Assembly: GCF_001425755.1 (NCBI RefSeq)
Contig: NZ_LMDH01000001.1
Coordinates: 1,642,031 to 1,706,030 of the forward strand
Length of the DNA: 64,000 nucleotides
Direction: 5' to 3'
Origin: Aeromicrobium sp. Root344
GTDB taxonomy: Bacteria; Actinomycetota; Actinomycetes; Propionibacteriales; Nocardioidaceae
Positions 26,263-34,809 of this stretch are shown here, in pieces; the stretch's first letter is position 1; every line of letters starts with the position of its first letter. The notes below the pieces were generated by a model. The model ran no database searches, had not been told where the DNA came from, and saw nothing but the letters and a program-made list of their open reading frames with translations. A program made the translations under genes and the position numbers.

Positions 26263-27507
26263 ATGTTCACCGAAACCGCTCCTGAGGCCGTGCTGGCCGA
26301 GGTGCGGGGACATGATTTCGGTGCCGACCGGGGTCCGAGGTTCGGGGCCAACCGGATCGATGCGATCGTCGCACTGGACCGGGCGATCAGCGCCGCGCAG
26401 GCCGAGCAGATGGCGCAGATCGCGGCCCTGCACGCGGACAGGGTCGCGTTGACCGGTGTCGGCCGCCCGGACCCGACGATCTCGGTGATCGGTGAGATTT
26501 CCATGGCTAGGACGGTCGGTCTGGCTGCTGCGGGCACGCAGGTCGGGACCGCGCTCGGGGTGGAACGGCTGCCCGAGGTCCAGGTGTTGTTCCTGGCCGG
26601 GCAGCTGTCCGAACCGGTGGTCCGGGCCGTCGTCAACGAATCGGTCTCGTTGAGTGCCGACGACCTGCTCGTTCTGGATGGGGAGATCGCTGCCCAGCTG
26701 GTCGGGCTGACCCGCCATGAGGCGGCCCGGCTCACCGCTCGCGCTGTCATCCGCATCGATGCCGAAGCGGCAGCCGTCCGGGCCGAACGCAACCGCGCCG
26801 ACCAACGGGTGTCGCTGTTCCCCGACACCGATGGTGTCGCCCATTTGCACGCACGTGGGCCGGCTGAGCAGATCGTCGCCGCCCACGCTGCGCTGGACCA
26901 GCACGCGCGAGCGCTGCGGGCGGCTGGGGACCCGCGTACGTTGGGGCAGATCATGACCCAGACACTGGTCGAGAGGGTCACCGGGCAGTCGTATGCGGAG
27001 GACACCAACGTCGAGGTCCACCTGGTCATGGACGCTGAGACGTTCACCGGACAAGACACCGGCGAACCCGTTGACCTGGCAGGCTACGGCCCCATCTCAC
27101 CCTCGGTCGCTGACGACATCATCGCCGGCGCACCCAACGCCTGGATCCGCCGGTTCCTCGTCGACCCCGTCGACGGCACCCTCATCGTGCGCGAACCGCG
27201 CCGCCGCCACTTCGACACCACCACCGCCAGCCACATCAGAGCCCGCGACCAACGCTGCCGCCAACCCGGTTGCGATTTGAAGATTCGCCAGCACGACCAC
27301 ATTCACGCCCACATCGACGGCGGCGAATCCACAGCCACCAACGGTCAAGGCCTCTGCACCAGATCCCACACGATCAAACACCTACCCGGTTGGAAGGTCA
27401 CCCCCGACGGCAACACGACGGTCTGGACAACCCCGACCGGCCACACCTACATCTCCCGACCACCACCACTACTCCCCAAAGACCAACCCCACCACCCCCG
27501 CGAATAG
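26263..27507 (+). CDS. DUF222 domain protein with C-terminal HNH motif
   Basis: This 414-residue protein belongs to the 13E12/DUF222 group, usually found in many copies in actinobacterial genomes. Residues about 20-300 form the DUF222 helical region. The C-terminal HNH endonuclease-like part includes IRARDQRCRQPGC, then HDHIHAHIDGG and NGQGLCTRSHTIKH. In this family the core normally carries a Cys-x-x-x-His/Asn pattern; here the second Cys partner of the zinc pair is less clear. Function in the family is unproven; a mobile-element nuclease is suspected. The 3' end is rich in CCAC/ACC codons, unlike its neighbours. Confidence 0.85.
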   Translation: MFTETAPEAVLAEVRGHDFGADRGPRFGANRIDAIVALDRAISAAQAEQMAQIAALHADRVALTGVGRPDPTISVIGEISMARTVGLAAAGTQVGTALGVERLPEVQVLFLAGQLSEPVVRAVVNESVSLSADDLLVLDGEIAAQLVGLTRHEAARLTARAVIRIDAEAAAVRAERNRADQRVSLFPDTDGVAHLHARGPAEQIVAAHAALDQHARALRAAGDPRTLGQIMTQTLVERVTGQSYAEDTNVEVHLVMDAETFTGQDTGEPVDLAGYGPISPSVADDIIAGAPNAWIRRFLVDPVDGTLIVREPRRRHFDTTTASHIRARDQRCRQPGCDLKIRQHDHIHAHIDGGESTATNGQGLCTRSHTIKHLPGWKVTPDGNTTVWTTPTGHTYISRPPPLLPKDQPHHPRE

Positions 27508-27552
27508 GGCTGGAAGCAGTAGAGAATCACCTGTGAGCAAGACCCGCTTTCA

Positions 27553-27831
27553 TCAGTCAGGTGCGCACATCGAGCGAACCCAGTCGTCACCCACAGAGCG
27601 ACGTTCGGCTTCTTCGTTGGTGTCCAGATCGAGCACGTCGATGAGTGTTCGATCATCCTCCACAACGTGGTTCATTCCGACGACCCGATAGGCGTCCGCG
27701 TTGTCGGGATGCTCTCCTCCGCAAAGGAAGCACCAGTCGCCGTCAGGACGAGTCACGTACAGCACCGGGCGTGCACCATCGAACACATGGGTGCATACGT
27801 AGCTCTTTGCGTGGATCGCCTGATCGGTCAC
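27553..27831 (-). CDS. hypothetical 92-residue protein
   Basis: This small soluble protein contains RPDGDWCFLCGGEHPDNAD followed by VVGMNHVVEDDRTL, LDLDTNEEAERRSV and a final DDWVR. The pattern recalls short proteins of the DUF2185 or immunity-like type, but I cannot assign it. The start is GTG at 27831 with AGGA ten bases upstream. It is convergent with the DUF222/HNH gene and stands alone before the response regulator gene. Confidence 0.6.
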   Translation of the reverse strand: MTDQAIHAKSYVCTHVFDGARPVLYVTRPDGDWCFLCGGEHPDNADAYRVVGMNHVVEDDRTLIDVLDLDTNEEAERRSVGDDWVRSMCAPD

Positions 27832-27878
27832 TTGGCTATCTTCCTATGAGCGTGGGCTTTCCTGGGCCCCAAGCCGAC

Positions 27879-28511
27879 TCACCCGCCGAGCAGCCCCCGG
27901 TCGTACGCCGTCGCCACCGCCGAGGCCCGGTCGTTGACGCCGAGCTTGGTGTAGACGTGACCGAGGTGGGTCTTGACCGTTGCCTCGCTGACGAACAACG
28001 CTCGGGCGATCTCGCGGTTGGACCGCCCCTTCGCGACCAGTGCGAGGACGTCGGTCTCCCGGCCGCTCAACGCCTCGGAGCCGGCGGTCCGCACGCGCGA
28101 GACCACGCGCGTCGCGACTGCGGGTGAGAGCACCGACTCCCCGGCAGCGGCGGCACGGATCGCAGCGAACAGGTCATCCCGCGGCGCGTCCTTGAGCAGG
28201 TAGCCGGTCGCCCCGGCATCCAGCGCTGCCATGATGTCGCGGTCGGTGTCGTACGTCGTGAGGACCAGGACGTGGGCCCGGCTGCCGCCTGCCGCCAGCG
28301 CCGCGATGGCGTCGAGCCCGCTGCCGCCCGGCATCCGCAGGTCCATCAGCACGACGTCGGGATCGAGGTCCGCCGCCAGTGCCACGGCCTCGACGCCGTC
28401 CCCAGCCTCGCCGACGACCAGGAAGTCGGGGGACGACTCGCACATGCCCCGCAGCCCATCGCGTACGACCGGGTGGTCGTCGACCAGGAGCAGCCGGATC
28501 GCCTCAGCCAT
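27879..28511 (-). CDS. NarL/FixJ-type response regulator
   Basis: This 210-residue two-component regulator has a receiver domain (residues 1-120) with the acidic pair in LLLVDDHPV and the phosphorylated Asp57 in DVVLMDLRMPGG. A LuxR-type helix-turn-helix follows (LSGRETDVLALVAKGRSNRE, VSEATVKTHLGHVYTKL). It overlaps the histidine kinase gene by eight bases and is the last gene of an operon with an ABC exporter. It probably activates that operon when its kinase senses a membrane-active compound or envelope stress. Confidence 0.95.
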   Translation of the reverse strand: MAEAIRLLLVDDHPVVRDGLRGMCESSPDFLVVGEAGDGVEAVALAADLDPDVVLMDLRMPGGSGLDAIAALAAGGSRAHVLVLTTYDTDRDIMAALDAGATGYLLKDAPRDDLFAAIRAAAAGESVLSPAVATRVVSRVRTAGSEALSGRETDVLALVAKGRSNREIARALFVSEATVKTHLGHVYTKLGVNDRASAVATAYDRGLLGG

Positions 28512-29802
28512 ACGGCACCACCGAAGGCAGCCGCAGCGAGATCGCGGTACCGGCCCCGGGCTCGGACTCCACGACGAGCTCCCCGGCGACCCTCGCGGCA
28601 CGCTGCTGCATGCCGTGCAGCCCGACGCCGTGCCCCGCAGGCGAGGGACCCGCGGGCGCCGGCGCCCCATGCGGATCGAAGCCGATGCCGTCATCGCGTA
28701 CGTCGAGGACGAGCTCGTCCCCGGTGTACGACAAGGTGACGCCGACTCGCCGGGCGCACGCGTGCTTGCCGACATTCGTCAGCGCCTCCTGCGCCACCCG
28801 CAGCACCGTGGCCTCGATGTCGGGGTGCTGCGGCTCGACGTCTCCGGTCACCACCACCTCGCCCGGGATGCTGGTGGCCGCCGACCAGTCGCGGGTCAGC
28901 TGGGTCAGCGCCTCGACGACGTCTGTGCTGTCGAGCCGCAGCGGCAGCAGGCCTTGCACCGAGCGGCGAGCCTCGCCGAGCGCCTCGCGGGCCAGGGCGG
29001 CGGCGCGCTCGACGTGCACCCGGCCGGCGGCGTCGTCCGTGGTGTCGGTGACGGCCTGCAGCTGGGTCACGATGCCGGTCAGGTTCTGCGCGATGGTGTC
29101 GTGGATCTCGAGGGCGAGCCGCTCCCGCTCGTCGTGCACGCCCGACTCCCGGGCCTGCTGCACGAGCTGCGCCTGCAGCCCGGCATTCTCCGTGAGCGCC
29201 TGCTCGAGGCGTACGTTCGCCTGCTCCAGCATCGCGATCGTCGTGTTGCGCTCGGCGGCGAGCTCGGCCTCGTGCACGTCGGCATTGGTCATCACGACGG
29301 TCAGGACGCCGTTGAGCACCAGCAGCCCGAGGAACAGGGCGAGCTGCAGCGCGCCGTCCGGCGGCAGGCCGCCCGACTGCGCACCGGCCATCGTCACGGC
29401 GGTCGTCAGGAGGACGACCACGGCCCAGCGCCGCGGCACGTAGAGCTGGTTGTCGAAGTAGCCGATCAGCGCGAAGATCGAGAAGAACGGGTTGAGCCAC
29501 GTCATGACGAACGCCACGACGGTCCGCGTCGCGACGTAGAACGCGCCGACCGCGTCCTGCAGGTCCCCGTCCCAGCGCCGGTCGGCGCAGGCCCAGTGGA
29601 GTGCGGCCAACGCCGGCACCAGCAGGGTCATCACGACGATCCCGGTCTCGCCCGTGCCGATGCTCTCCACGCTCAGGGCGGCGGCGATCGAGCTGAGCCC
29701 CAGCAGCGCGTATGGCCCGCGCCGCAGGAACAGGGCGAGCTGGACGTTGGCCGGCCGGCCGTTGGGGAGGGACGGGACGGCAGGGTCGCTCGACACGCGC
29801 AT
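28504..29802 (-). CDS. sensor histidine kinase, HisKA_3 (DesK/NarX-like) type
   Basis: This 432-residue membrane kinase has about five to six N-terminal transmembrane helices (residues 20-170), then a coiled-coil stretch around HEAELAAERNTTIAMLEQAN. The HisKA_3 box is LALEIHDTIAQNLTG with phospho-acceptor His234. The HATPase domain has NVGKHA and VRDDGIGFDPHG. There is no large extracellular sensor domain, so the signal is probably sensed within the membrane. The start is ATG 29802 near GGGGG; an in-frame GTG lies three bases earlier. It begins 11 bases after the ABC permease gene and overlaps the response regulator. Confidence 0.93.
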   Translation of the reverse strand: MRVSSDPAVPSLPNGRPANVQLALFLRRGPYALLGLSSIAAALSVESIGTGETGIVVMTLLVPALAALHWACADRRWDGDLQDAVGAFYVATRTVVAFVMTWLNPFFSIFALIGYFDNQLYVPRRWAVVVLLTTAVTMAGAQSGGLPPDGALQLALFLGLLVLNGVLTVVMTNADVHEAELAAERNTTIAMLEQANVRLEQALTENAGLQAQLVQQARESGVHDERERLALEIHDTIAQNLTGIVTQLQAVTDTTDDAAGRVHVERAAALAREALGEARRSVQGLLPLRLDSTDVVEALTQLTRDWSAATSIPGEVVVTGDVEPQHPDIEATVLRVAQEALTNVGKHACARRVGVTLSYTGDELVLDVRDDGIGFDPHGAPAPAGPSPAGHGVGLHGMQQRAARVAGELVVESEPGAGTAISLRLPSVVPYG

Positions 29803-29813
29803 CACCCCCGTCC

Positions 29814-30557
29814 TCACTCCCACCTGAAGTATCGCGCGGCCGCCCCAGCCGCGACCACGGTCCACACCACGAGCACCAGCAGGAAGTGCGCCGACGGCCA
29901 GTGACCCAGCGCGGCCTGGTCGAGACCGCGGGCCGCCGCCCCGCCGGGCGTCAGCTCGACGACGGTACGCAGCCCGTGCGGCATCGTCTGCACCGGCGCC
30001 CAGAGCCCCGCCGTGAACATCATCGGGAAGAACACCAGCGTGCCGATCGCCGTCGAGATGCGTGCGGTCGGCGATACGCCGCCGATGACGCCCCCGATCG
30101 CGAGGCAGGCCGCCAGCGCGAGGGCGAGCACCAGGACGTACGCCCCTGCGGATCCGGGCGACTTCACGTCAAACGCGACACGACCGACCAGCAGCACCAG
30201 GATCGCAGAGACCACGACCGCCGCGCCGTGCAGCACGTACTGGGCGGCGAGCAGATCGATCGGTCGCGCGGGCGTCGTGGCGACGCGGCGCAGGACACGC
30301 TGCTCGCGATATCCCGCCATGACACCGGGCATCGACTGGATCGACGCCATGATGGCGGACAGCAGGATCGAGATCGGGACGTAGAGGTCGATGACCCGAG
30401 CCCCGTCGAGGTCCTTGGAGGGGTCCCGGAACGACGGGATGCTGCCGAGAATGACCACGAGCAGCGTCGGGAACGCCATGATCCAGAACATCGAGCCCGG
30501 CTCGCGCAGGAACAGCTTCGATTCGGTACGCAGGATCGTGCGTGCGGGACTGGACAT
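29814..30557 (-). CDS. ABC-2 type exporter permease
   Basis: This 247-residue membrane protein has six predicted helices, as usual for ABC-2 permeases of the drug/lipid export type. The N-terminal SKLFLREPGSMFWIMAFPTL is the characteristic amphipathic segment before helix 1. Its ATG follows the ATPase stop by one base. It probably forms a homodimer with two copies of the upstream ATPase. The kinase and regulator downstream suggest substrate-induced expression. Confidence 0.92.
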   Translation of the reverse strand: MSSPARTILRTESKLFLREPGSMFWIMAFPTLLVVILGSIPSFRDPSKDLDGARVIDLYVPISILLSAIMASIQSMPGVMAGYREQRVLRRVATTPARPIDLLAAQYVLHGAAVVVSAILVLLVGRVAFDVKSPGSAGAYVLVLALALAACLAIGGVIGGVSPTARISTAIGTLVFFPMMFTAGLWAPVQTMPHGLRTVVELTPGGAAARGLDQAALGHWPSAHFLLVLVVWTVVAAGAAARYFRWE

Positions 30558-30558
30558 G

Positions 30559-31476
30559 TCAGTTCTCCTCCGTGAGGACCGGTTCTCCGGTGAGGTCGAG
30601 GTACGCGTCGTCGAGGGTCGACTCCGTGACCCGCAGGCGACCAGCCCGTACGTCGTGGCGGGCGAGCCAGCCGAGCGCCGCCGTCACCGAGTCGTCGTCG
30701 CCGGCGAGCTCGATGCGGTCGCCGTGCCGGCGTACGTCGGTCACGCCGGTCAGGTCCCACAGCACGCTGGTGTCGACGGGCTCTGACGGCGTGAACGCCA
30801 TGATCGTCGGTGCGGCCGAGCGGGCGACCAGGCCTTCGGGCGTGTCGATCGCCGTGATCCGGCCGTGGTCGATGAGCGCGAGGCGGTCGCACAGCCGGTG
30901 CGCCTCCTCCATCAGGTGCGTCACCAGGATCACCGTCGCGCCGGCTTCGCGGGCCTCCTCGACGAGACCCCAGACGTCGCGCCGTGATCGTGGATCGAGA
31001 CCCGTGCTCAGCTCGTCGAGCAGGGCGATCCGCGGCCGACCGATCAGCGCGAGGGCGATCGCGAGCCGCTGCTGCTGGCCGCCCGACAGCTTGGCGTACC
31101 GGACATCGATCGACCCGCTCAGCCCCAACCGCTCCGCCAGCTCGAGGCCGTCGCGGGGGTCGTCGTGGAACGAGGCGTACAGCTCGAGCGCCTCTCGCAC
31201 CGTCAGCTTGGCCTGCAGCCCAGCCTGCTGCAGCTGCACCCCCATGAGGCGGGTGATGGCCGTGCGGTCGACGTACGGGTCAAGGCCCGCGACCTGCACG
31301 CTCCCTTCGCCCGGTCGCCGCAGCCCGGCGATGCACTCGACGGTCGTCGTCTTGCCGGCGCCGTTCGGGCCGAGGATGCCGAGGATCTCGCCCTCGGCGA
31401 CCTCGAGGTCGAGACCGTCGACGGCGACCTTGGTGCCGTACGTCATGCGGAGTCCGCGGATCTGGATGATGCTCAT
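30559..31476 (-). CDS. ABC-2 exporter ATPase (DrrA-like)
   Basis: This 305-residue ATPase has Walker A GPNGAGKTT near residues 38-46, the signature LSGGQQQRLAIALALIG, Walker B IALLDELSTGLDP and a His-loop in VTHLMEEA. The extra C-terminal region of about 80 residues is the DrrA-type regulatory domain. It is the first gene of the operon ATPase-permease-kinase-regulator, all on the minus strand with gaps of 1 and 11 bases and one 8-base overlap. The Walker B glutamate position reads Glu-Leu-Ser rather than the more common Glu-Pro-Thr. Confidence 0.94.
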   Translation of the reverse strand: MSIIQIRGLRMTYGTKVAVDGLDLEVAEGEILGILGPNGAGKTTTVECIAGLRRPGEGSVQVAGLDPYVDRTAITRLMGVQLQQAGLQAKLTVREALELYASFHDDPRDGLELAERLGLSGSIDVRYAKLSGGQQQRLAIALALIGRPRIALLDELSTGLDPRSRRDVWGLVEEAREAGATVILVTHLMEEAHRLCDRLALIDHGRITAIDTPEGLVARSAAPTIMAFTPSEPVDTSVLWDLTGVTDVRRHGDRIELAGDDDSVTAALGWLARHDVRAGRLRVTESTLDDAYLDLTGEPVLTEEN

Positions 31477-31605
31477 GCCTTCAGCGTCGTCGAGCCGCCA
31501 CCTGCGGCGCATCGCCCGATCGGCCGGGATCGGCTCCACCGAACGGCTGGCCACGACCCGCGGCGTACGCTTGGCGCCGATGAGTCGACACCGGAAGCAG
31601 GACCT

Positions 31606-31986
31606 ATGAGCGGCAGTCGCGCCGTGGGCGCAGCGACGATCGCCGGTGCCGTCGTGCTCGTGGCGTACGTCGTCGACCTGGCGGCTGGAGGCGATCTGAG
31701 CAAGGGTGCCGCCGGCGCCGGCCGCGCACTCGCCATCGTGGGTGCCGTCGTCTGCGCAGGCATCGTCTACCAGTCGTGGAGCGTCCGTCGCCAGCACGCG
31801 CCGAAGGACCACGCCGCCGTCGCCGCGGCCTTGCTGGGCGGCGCCCTCGCGGCGTCGTCCGCGTTCAGCGCCCCGTCGGGCCAGATCTTCGGCAGCTCGC
31901 TGACCGCTGCAGCCGGGGTCGCCGGCCTGGTCCTCGCGCTCGTCGGCTCCCGTCCCACCCCGATCCGCACCGAAGGCCCCCGATGA
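31606..31986 (+). CDS. small membrane protein, unknown
   Basis: This 126-residue protein has about four hydrophobic helices (residues 5-25, 36-54, 66-84 and 92-112) separated by a basic loop (SVRRQHAPKDH). The N-terminal helix could be a signal anchor. No family is recognised. It ends in an ATGA overlap with the methionine aminopeptidase gene, so the two are coupled. Confidence 0.7.
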   Translation: MSGSRAVGAATIAGAVVLVAYVVDLAAGGDLSKGAAGAGRALAIVGAVVCAGIVYQSWSVRRQHAPKDHAAVAAALLGGALAASSAFSAPSGQIFGSSLTAAAGVAGLVLALVGSRPTPIRTEGPR

Positions 31987-32750
31987 TCGAGCTCCTCACG
32001 CCCACCCAGATCGACGAGATGCGCCCTGCGGGGAAGTTCGTCGCCTCCGTCCTGACCGCGGTCTCCGAGGCCGCCGATGTCGGCGTCAACCTGCTCGACC
32101 TGGATGCCCTCGCGCACCAGATGATCCGCGACCGCGGCGCCGAGTCGTGCTACATCGACTACCACCCGTCGTTCGGTGCGATGCCGTTCGGCAAGGTGCT
32201 CTGCACGTCGGTCAACGACGCCGTGCTGCACGGCCTGCCGCACTCCTACAAGCTGCGCGACGGTGACCTCGTGAGCCTCGACTTCGCCGCATCGGTCGAC
32301 GGCTGGGTGTGCGACTCGGCGGTCAGCGTCGTCGTCGGCACGCCGCGCGAGGAGGACGTACGCCTCATCGCCCACGCGCAGGAGGCGCTCGACGCCGCGA
32401 TCGCGGTGGCGCACGCGGGCAACAAGGTCGGCGACATCTCCGCCGCGATCGGTGAGGTCGGCCGCTCGCACGGGCTCAAGATCAACACCCAGTTCGGTGG
32501 CCACGGCGTCGGCCGGACGATGCACGGCGATCCGCACGTCGCCAACGACGGCCGCGCCGGTCGCGGGTTCCCGCTCAAGCCGGGCCTCGTGATCGCGATC
32601 GAGCCGTGGTTCCTGCACACCACGGACGAGATCGTCATGGACGAGGACGGCTGGACGATCCGCAGCGCCGACGGCTCCCGCGGCGCGCACGTCGAGCACA
32701 CGATCGCCATCACCGACGGCGACCCGATCGTCATGACCGCTCGAGGCTGA
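31983..32750 (+). CDS. map: type I methionine aminopeptidase
   Basis: This 255-residue metalloenzyme removes the initiator methionine from nascent proteins. The five metal ligands of the pita-bread fold are visible: Asp100 and Asp111 in SLDFAASVDGWVCDSA, His174 in GGHGVGRTMH, Glu near 207 in IEPWFL, and a final Glu in HVEHTIAIT. Actinomycetes usually carry two or more such genes, and this one is not next to the ribosomal operon, so it is probably the second copy. The start overlaps the stop of the upstream membrane-protein gene. Confidence 0.95.
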   Translation: MIELLTPTQIDEMRPAGKFVASVLTAVSEAADVGVNLLDLDALAHQMIRDRGAESCYIDYHPSFGAMPFGKVLCTSVNDAVLHGLPHSYKLRDGDLVSLDFAASVDGWVCDSAVSVVVGTPREEDVRLIAHAQEALDAAIAVAHAGNKVGDISAAIGEVGRSHGLKINTQFGGHGVGRTMHGDPHVANDGRAGRGFPLKPGLVIAIEPWFLHTTDEIVMDEDGWTIRSADGSRGAHVEHTIAITDGDPIVMTARG

Positions 32751-32802
32751 TCCGGCCGCAAACGCGTCCGGTACATCCTGTTTCGACCGTACGCTGACCC
32801 TC

Positions 32803-34809
32803 ATGCGTACCCGCCTGGCGCTCGCCGCCGCGTTGTCGTGTCTCGCGGCGTCGATCGTCGTCGTGCCGTCCTCGGCCACCGCCGTCCCTCTGGCAGCGGC
32901 CGGCCGGCACTACGAGGACCCGCGCTACGCCGATCACGCCGCCGTCGCGGTCGACGGCACGCTGATCCGCACGGAGCTCGACCAGTTCGGGACCAGTCCG
33001 GCGTCGTCCACGGCCTACGCGGTGCGGATCGACGACGGGACCCTCGTCCCCGTCTCGGCGACCTCGGAGCTGCCGGCCGACGCGAGATTCCATGGCGAGC
33101 TCGCGATCACGGGGCGCGCGTCGACGGCGCTCAAGGCCAAGGGCCTGATGCCGTCCGGGAACCGCACGATCGACGAGGACTCGCCGGCGGGCAGCATCGC
33201 CCTGGCCGCCGCGGCACAAGGCGCCGCCGCACAAGGCGCCGCCCTGCCGGTCGCCGAGGCCACCGTGACCGCGCCCGCAGTGGCCGCCACGGCGACGCCG
33301 CAGGCCCATCGCGCGTACGTCGTGAAGCTCACCGACCAAGGCTCCGTCAACGGCACCGACGAGGAGATCGCCGCCGAGGTCGACGACATGCTGGGCTATT
33401 GGCAGACCCAGTCCGCCGGCGCGATCACGACGTTCAGCCGTGTGGGCACGATCAAGCCGCTCGACTCGACGGCCAACGTTCCTGCTGCGCAGGGCTGCGG
33501 CATCAAGACCCCGGACCCGTTGTGGGACCAGGCCAAGCTGCTGTTCCCGGGCGTCAGCTTCTCGGCACCCGGCAACCACCTGATCGTGCTGCTCGGCGAC
33601 GAGTGCGGCAACTCCGGTCCCGTGGGCCAGGCACGGGTCGGCACGTCGATCGCGAACGGTGGCCTGAGCATGCTGACCGTCGACGACACGTTCACGCAGG
33701 TCGGGGCGCACGAGCTGGGGCACAACTTCGGCCTGCAGCACGCCAACCTCGACACCTGTCCGTCGTCAGCCTTGTGCGAGTACTACGACCTCTACAGCCC
33801 GATGTCGCTCGCCGTCAGCGGGAACGACTTCCAGCCCCCGGCGCTCGGGTCGCTCCTGCGGTCCCAGCTGAAGCTCGCTGACTCGGTCACCACGGTCGCG
33901 TTGCCCTCGGGCAGTTCCCAGCTGACCAAGATGGTCTCGTTGGCGCCGCGCTCCGGCCCCTCAGGCATCCGCGGCGTGCTGGTCACCGACCCGGTCACCG
34001 GCATCACGTACTCCGTCGATCTGCGCAACCGGACCGGGCCCGATGCTGGCGCCTTCTATGGCTCGCCGTTCGTCATCGCCGGCACGCCGGACTATCGGAC
34101 CGGCGTCGTCATCGAGCGAGCGGCCACGTCTGCCGCCGGGGACGAGCCGCTCAGGACATACCTCATGACGCACCACGTGGGAGAGGACGCCGTCGGCGCC
34201 TACGAGCCGGGCGAGACCTTCCAGCCCCGACCGCACTTCACGATCGCCGTCGGCGCGTTCACCACCGGCGGGTCCGTCGCCGTCACGGTCACGATCGAGC
34301 GCCCGGCGATCACTGGCACCGTCAAGGTCGGCAGCACCGTCACGGCGCAACCCGGCACCTGGCCGGTCGGCACGGTGCACACGTACCAGTGGAAGCTCAA
34401 CCAGGAGCCCGTCGCCGGCGCCACCAACCAGACGTATGTCCCGAGGATCAGCGGCCGCACCCTCACGGTCACCGTGACCAGCACTCCGCCAGGAGGTGCC
34501 CCGACGACCGAGACCTCGGCCGGGACCATCGTCGCCCGTGGCACGTTCAAGACCGTGGTGCCGACGATCACCGGCACGCCCAAGGTCGGCCGCACCCTGA
34601 GCGCCCACCACGGCACCTGGTCGCCGACGCCGACGTGGCACTACCGCTGGTACGCCAACGGCTCGCCGATCAGCGGCGCCACCGGCTCGTCCTACGTCGT
34701 CACGACATCGCGCGCCGGCCAGCGCATCACGGTCAAGGTCAGCGGGAGCAAGGCCTACTACGTCACCGCCTCGCGTACGTCCGCCCGGACGTCCACCGTC
34801 ACCCGCTAG
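32803..34809 (+). CDS. secreted metzincin metalloprotease with two Ig-like repeats
   Basis: This 668-residue secreted protein has a signal peptide at residues 1-30 (RLALAAALSCLAASIVVVPS, cleavage after a SAT-A type site). A pro-region contains a 15-base tandem repeat that encodes AAAQG twice. The zinc site HELGHNFGLQH is at 303-313. This is the extended metzincin motif of M11/M12-like proteases. The C-terminus has two Ig-like repeats of about 80 residues at 502-582 and 588-668, each beginning ITGTxKVG and ending with an aromatic core (YQWKLN, YRWYAN). They may bind polysaccharide or cell wall. The stop overlaps the convergent amidase gene by four bases. Confidence 0.85.
   Translation: MRTRLALAAALSCLAASIVVVPSSATAVPLAAAGRHYEDPRYADHAAVAVDGTLIRTELDQFGTSPASSTAYAVRIDDGTLVPVSATSELPADARFHGELAITGRASTALKAKGLMPSGNRTIDEDSPAGSIALAAAAQGAAAQGAALPVAEATVTAPAVAATATPQAHRAYVVKLTDQGSVNGTDEEIAAEVDDMLGYWQTQSAGAITTFSRVGTIKPLDSTANVPAAQGCGIKTPDPLWDQAKLLFPGVSFSAPGNHLIVLLGDECGNSGPVGQARVGTSIANGGLSMLTVDDTFTQVGAHELGHNFGLQHANLDTCPSSALCEYYDLYSPMSLAVSGNDFQPPALGSLLRSQLKLADSVTTVALPSGSSQLTKMVSLAPRSGPSGIRGVLVTDPVTGITYSVDLRNRTGPDAGAFYGSPFVIAGTPDYRTGVVIERAATSAAGDEPLRTYLMTHHVGEDAVGAYEPGETFQPRPHFTIAVGAFTTGGSVAVTVTIERPAITGTVKVGSTVTAQPGTWPVGTVHTYQWKLNQEPVAGATNQTYVPRISGRTLTVTVTSTPPGGAPTTETSAGTIVARGTFKTVVPTITGTPKVGRTLSAHHGTWSPTPTWHYRWYANGSPISGATGSSYVVTTSRAGQRITVKVSGSKAYYVTASRTSARTSTVTR
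33214..33243 (+). repeat. two tandem 15-base repeats in metalloprotease gene
   Basis: The unit GCACAAGGCGCCGCC occurs twice head to tail (33214-33228 and 33229-33243). It encodes the repeated pentad Ala-Gln-Gly-Ala-Ala in the pro-region of the secreted metalloprotease. Being in frame and of 15 bases it can gain or lose copies without a frameshift. Confidence 0.85.
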
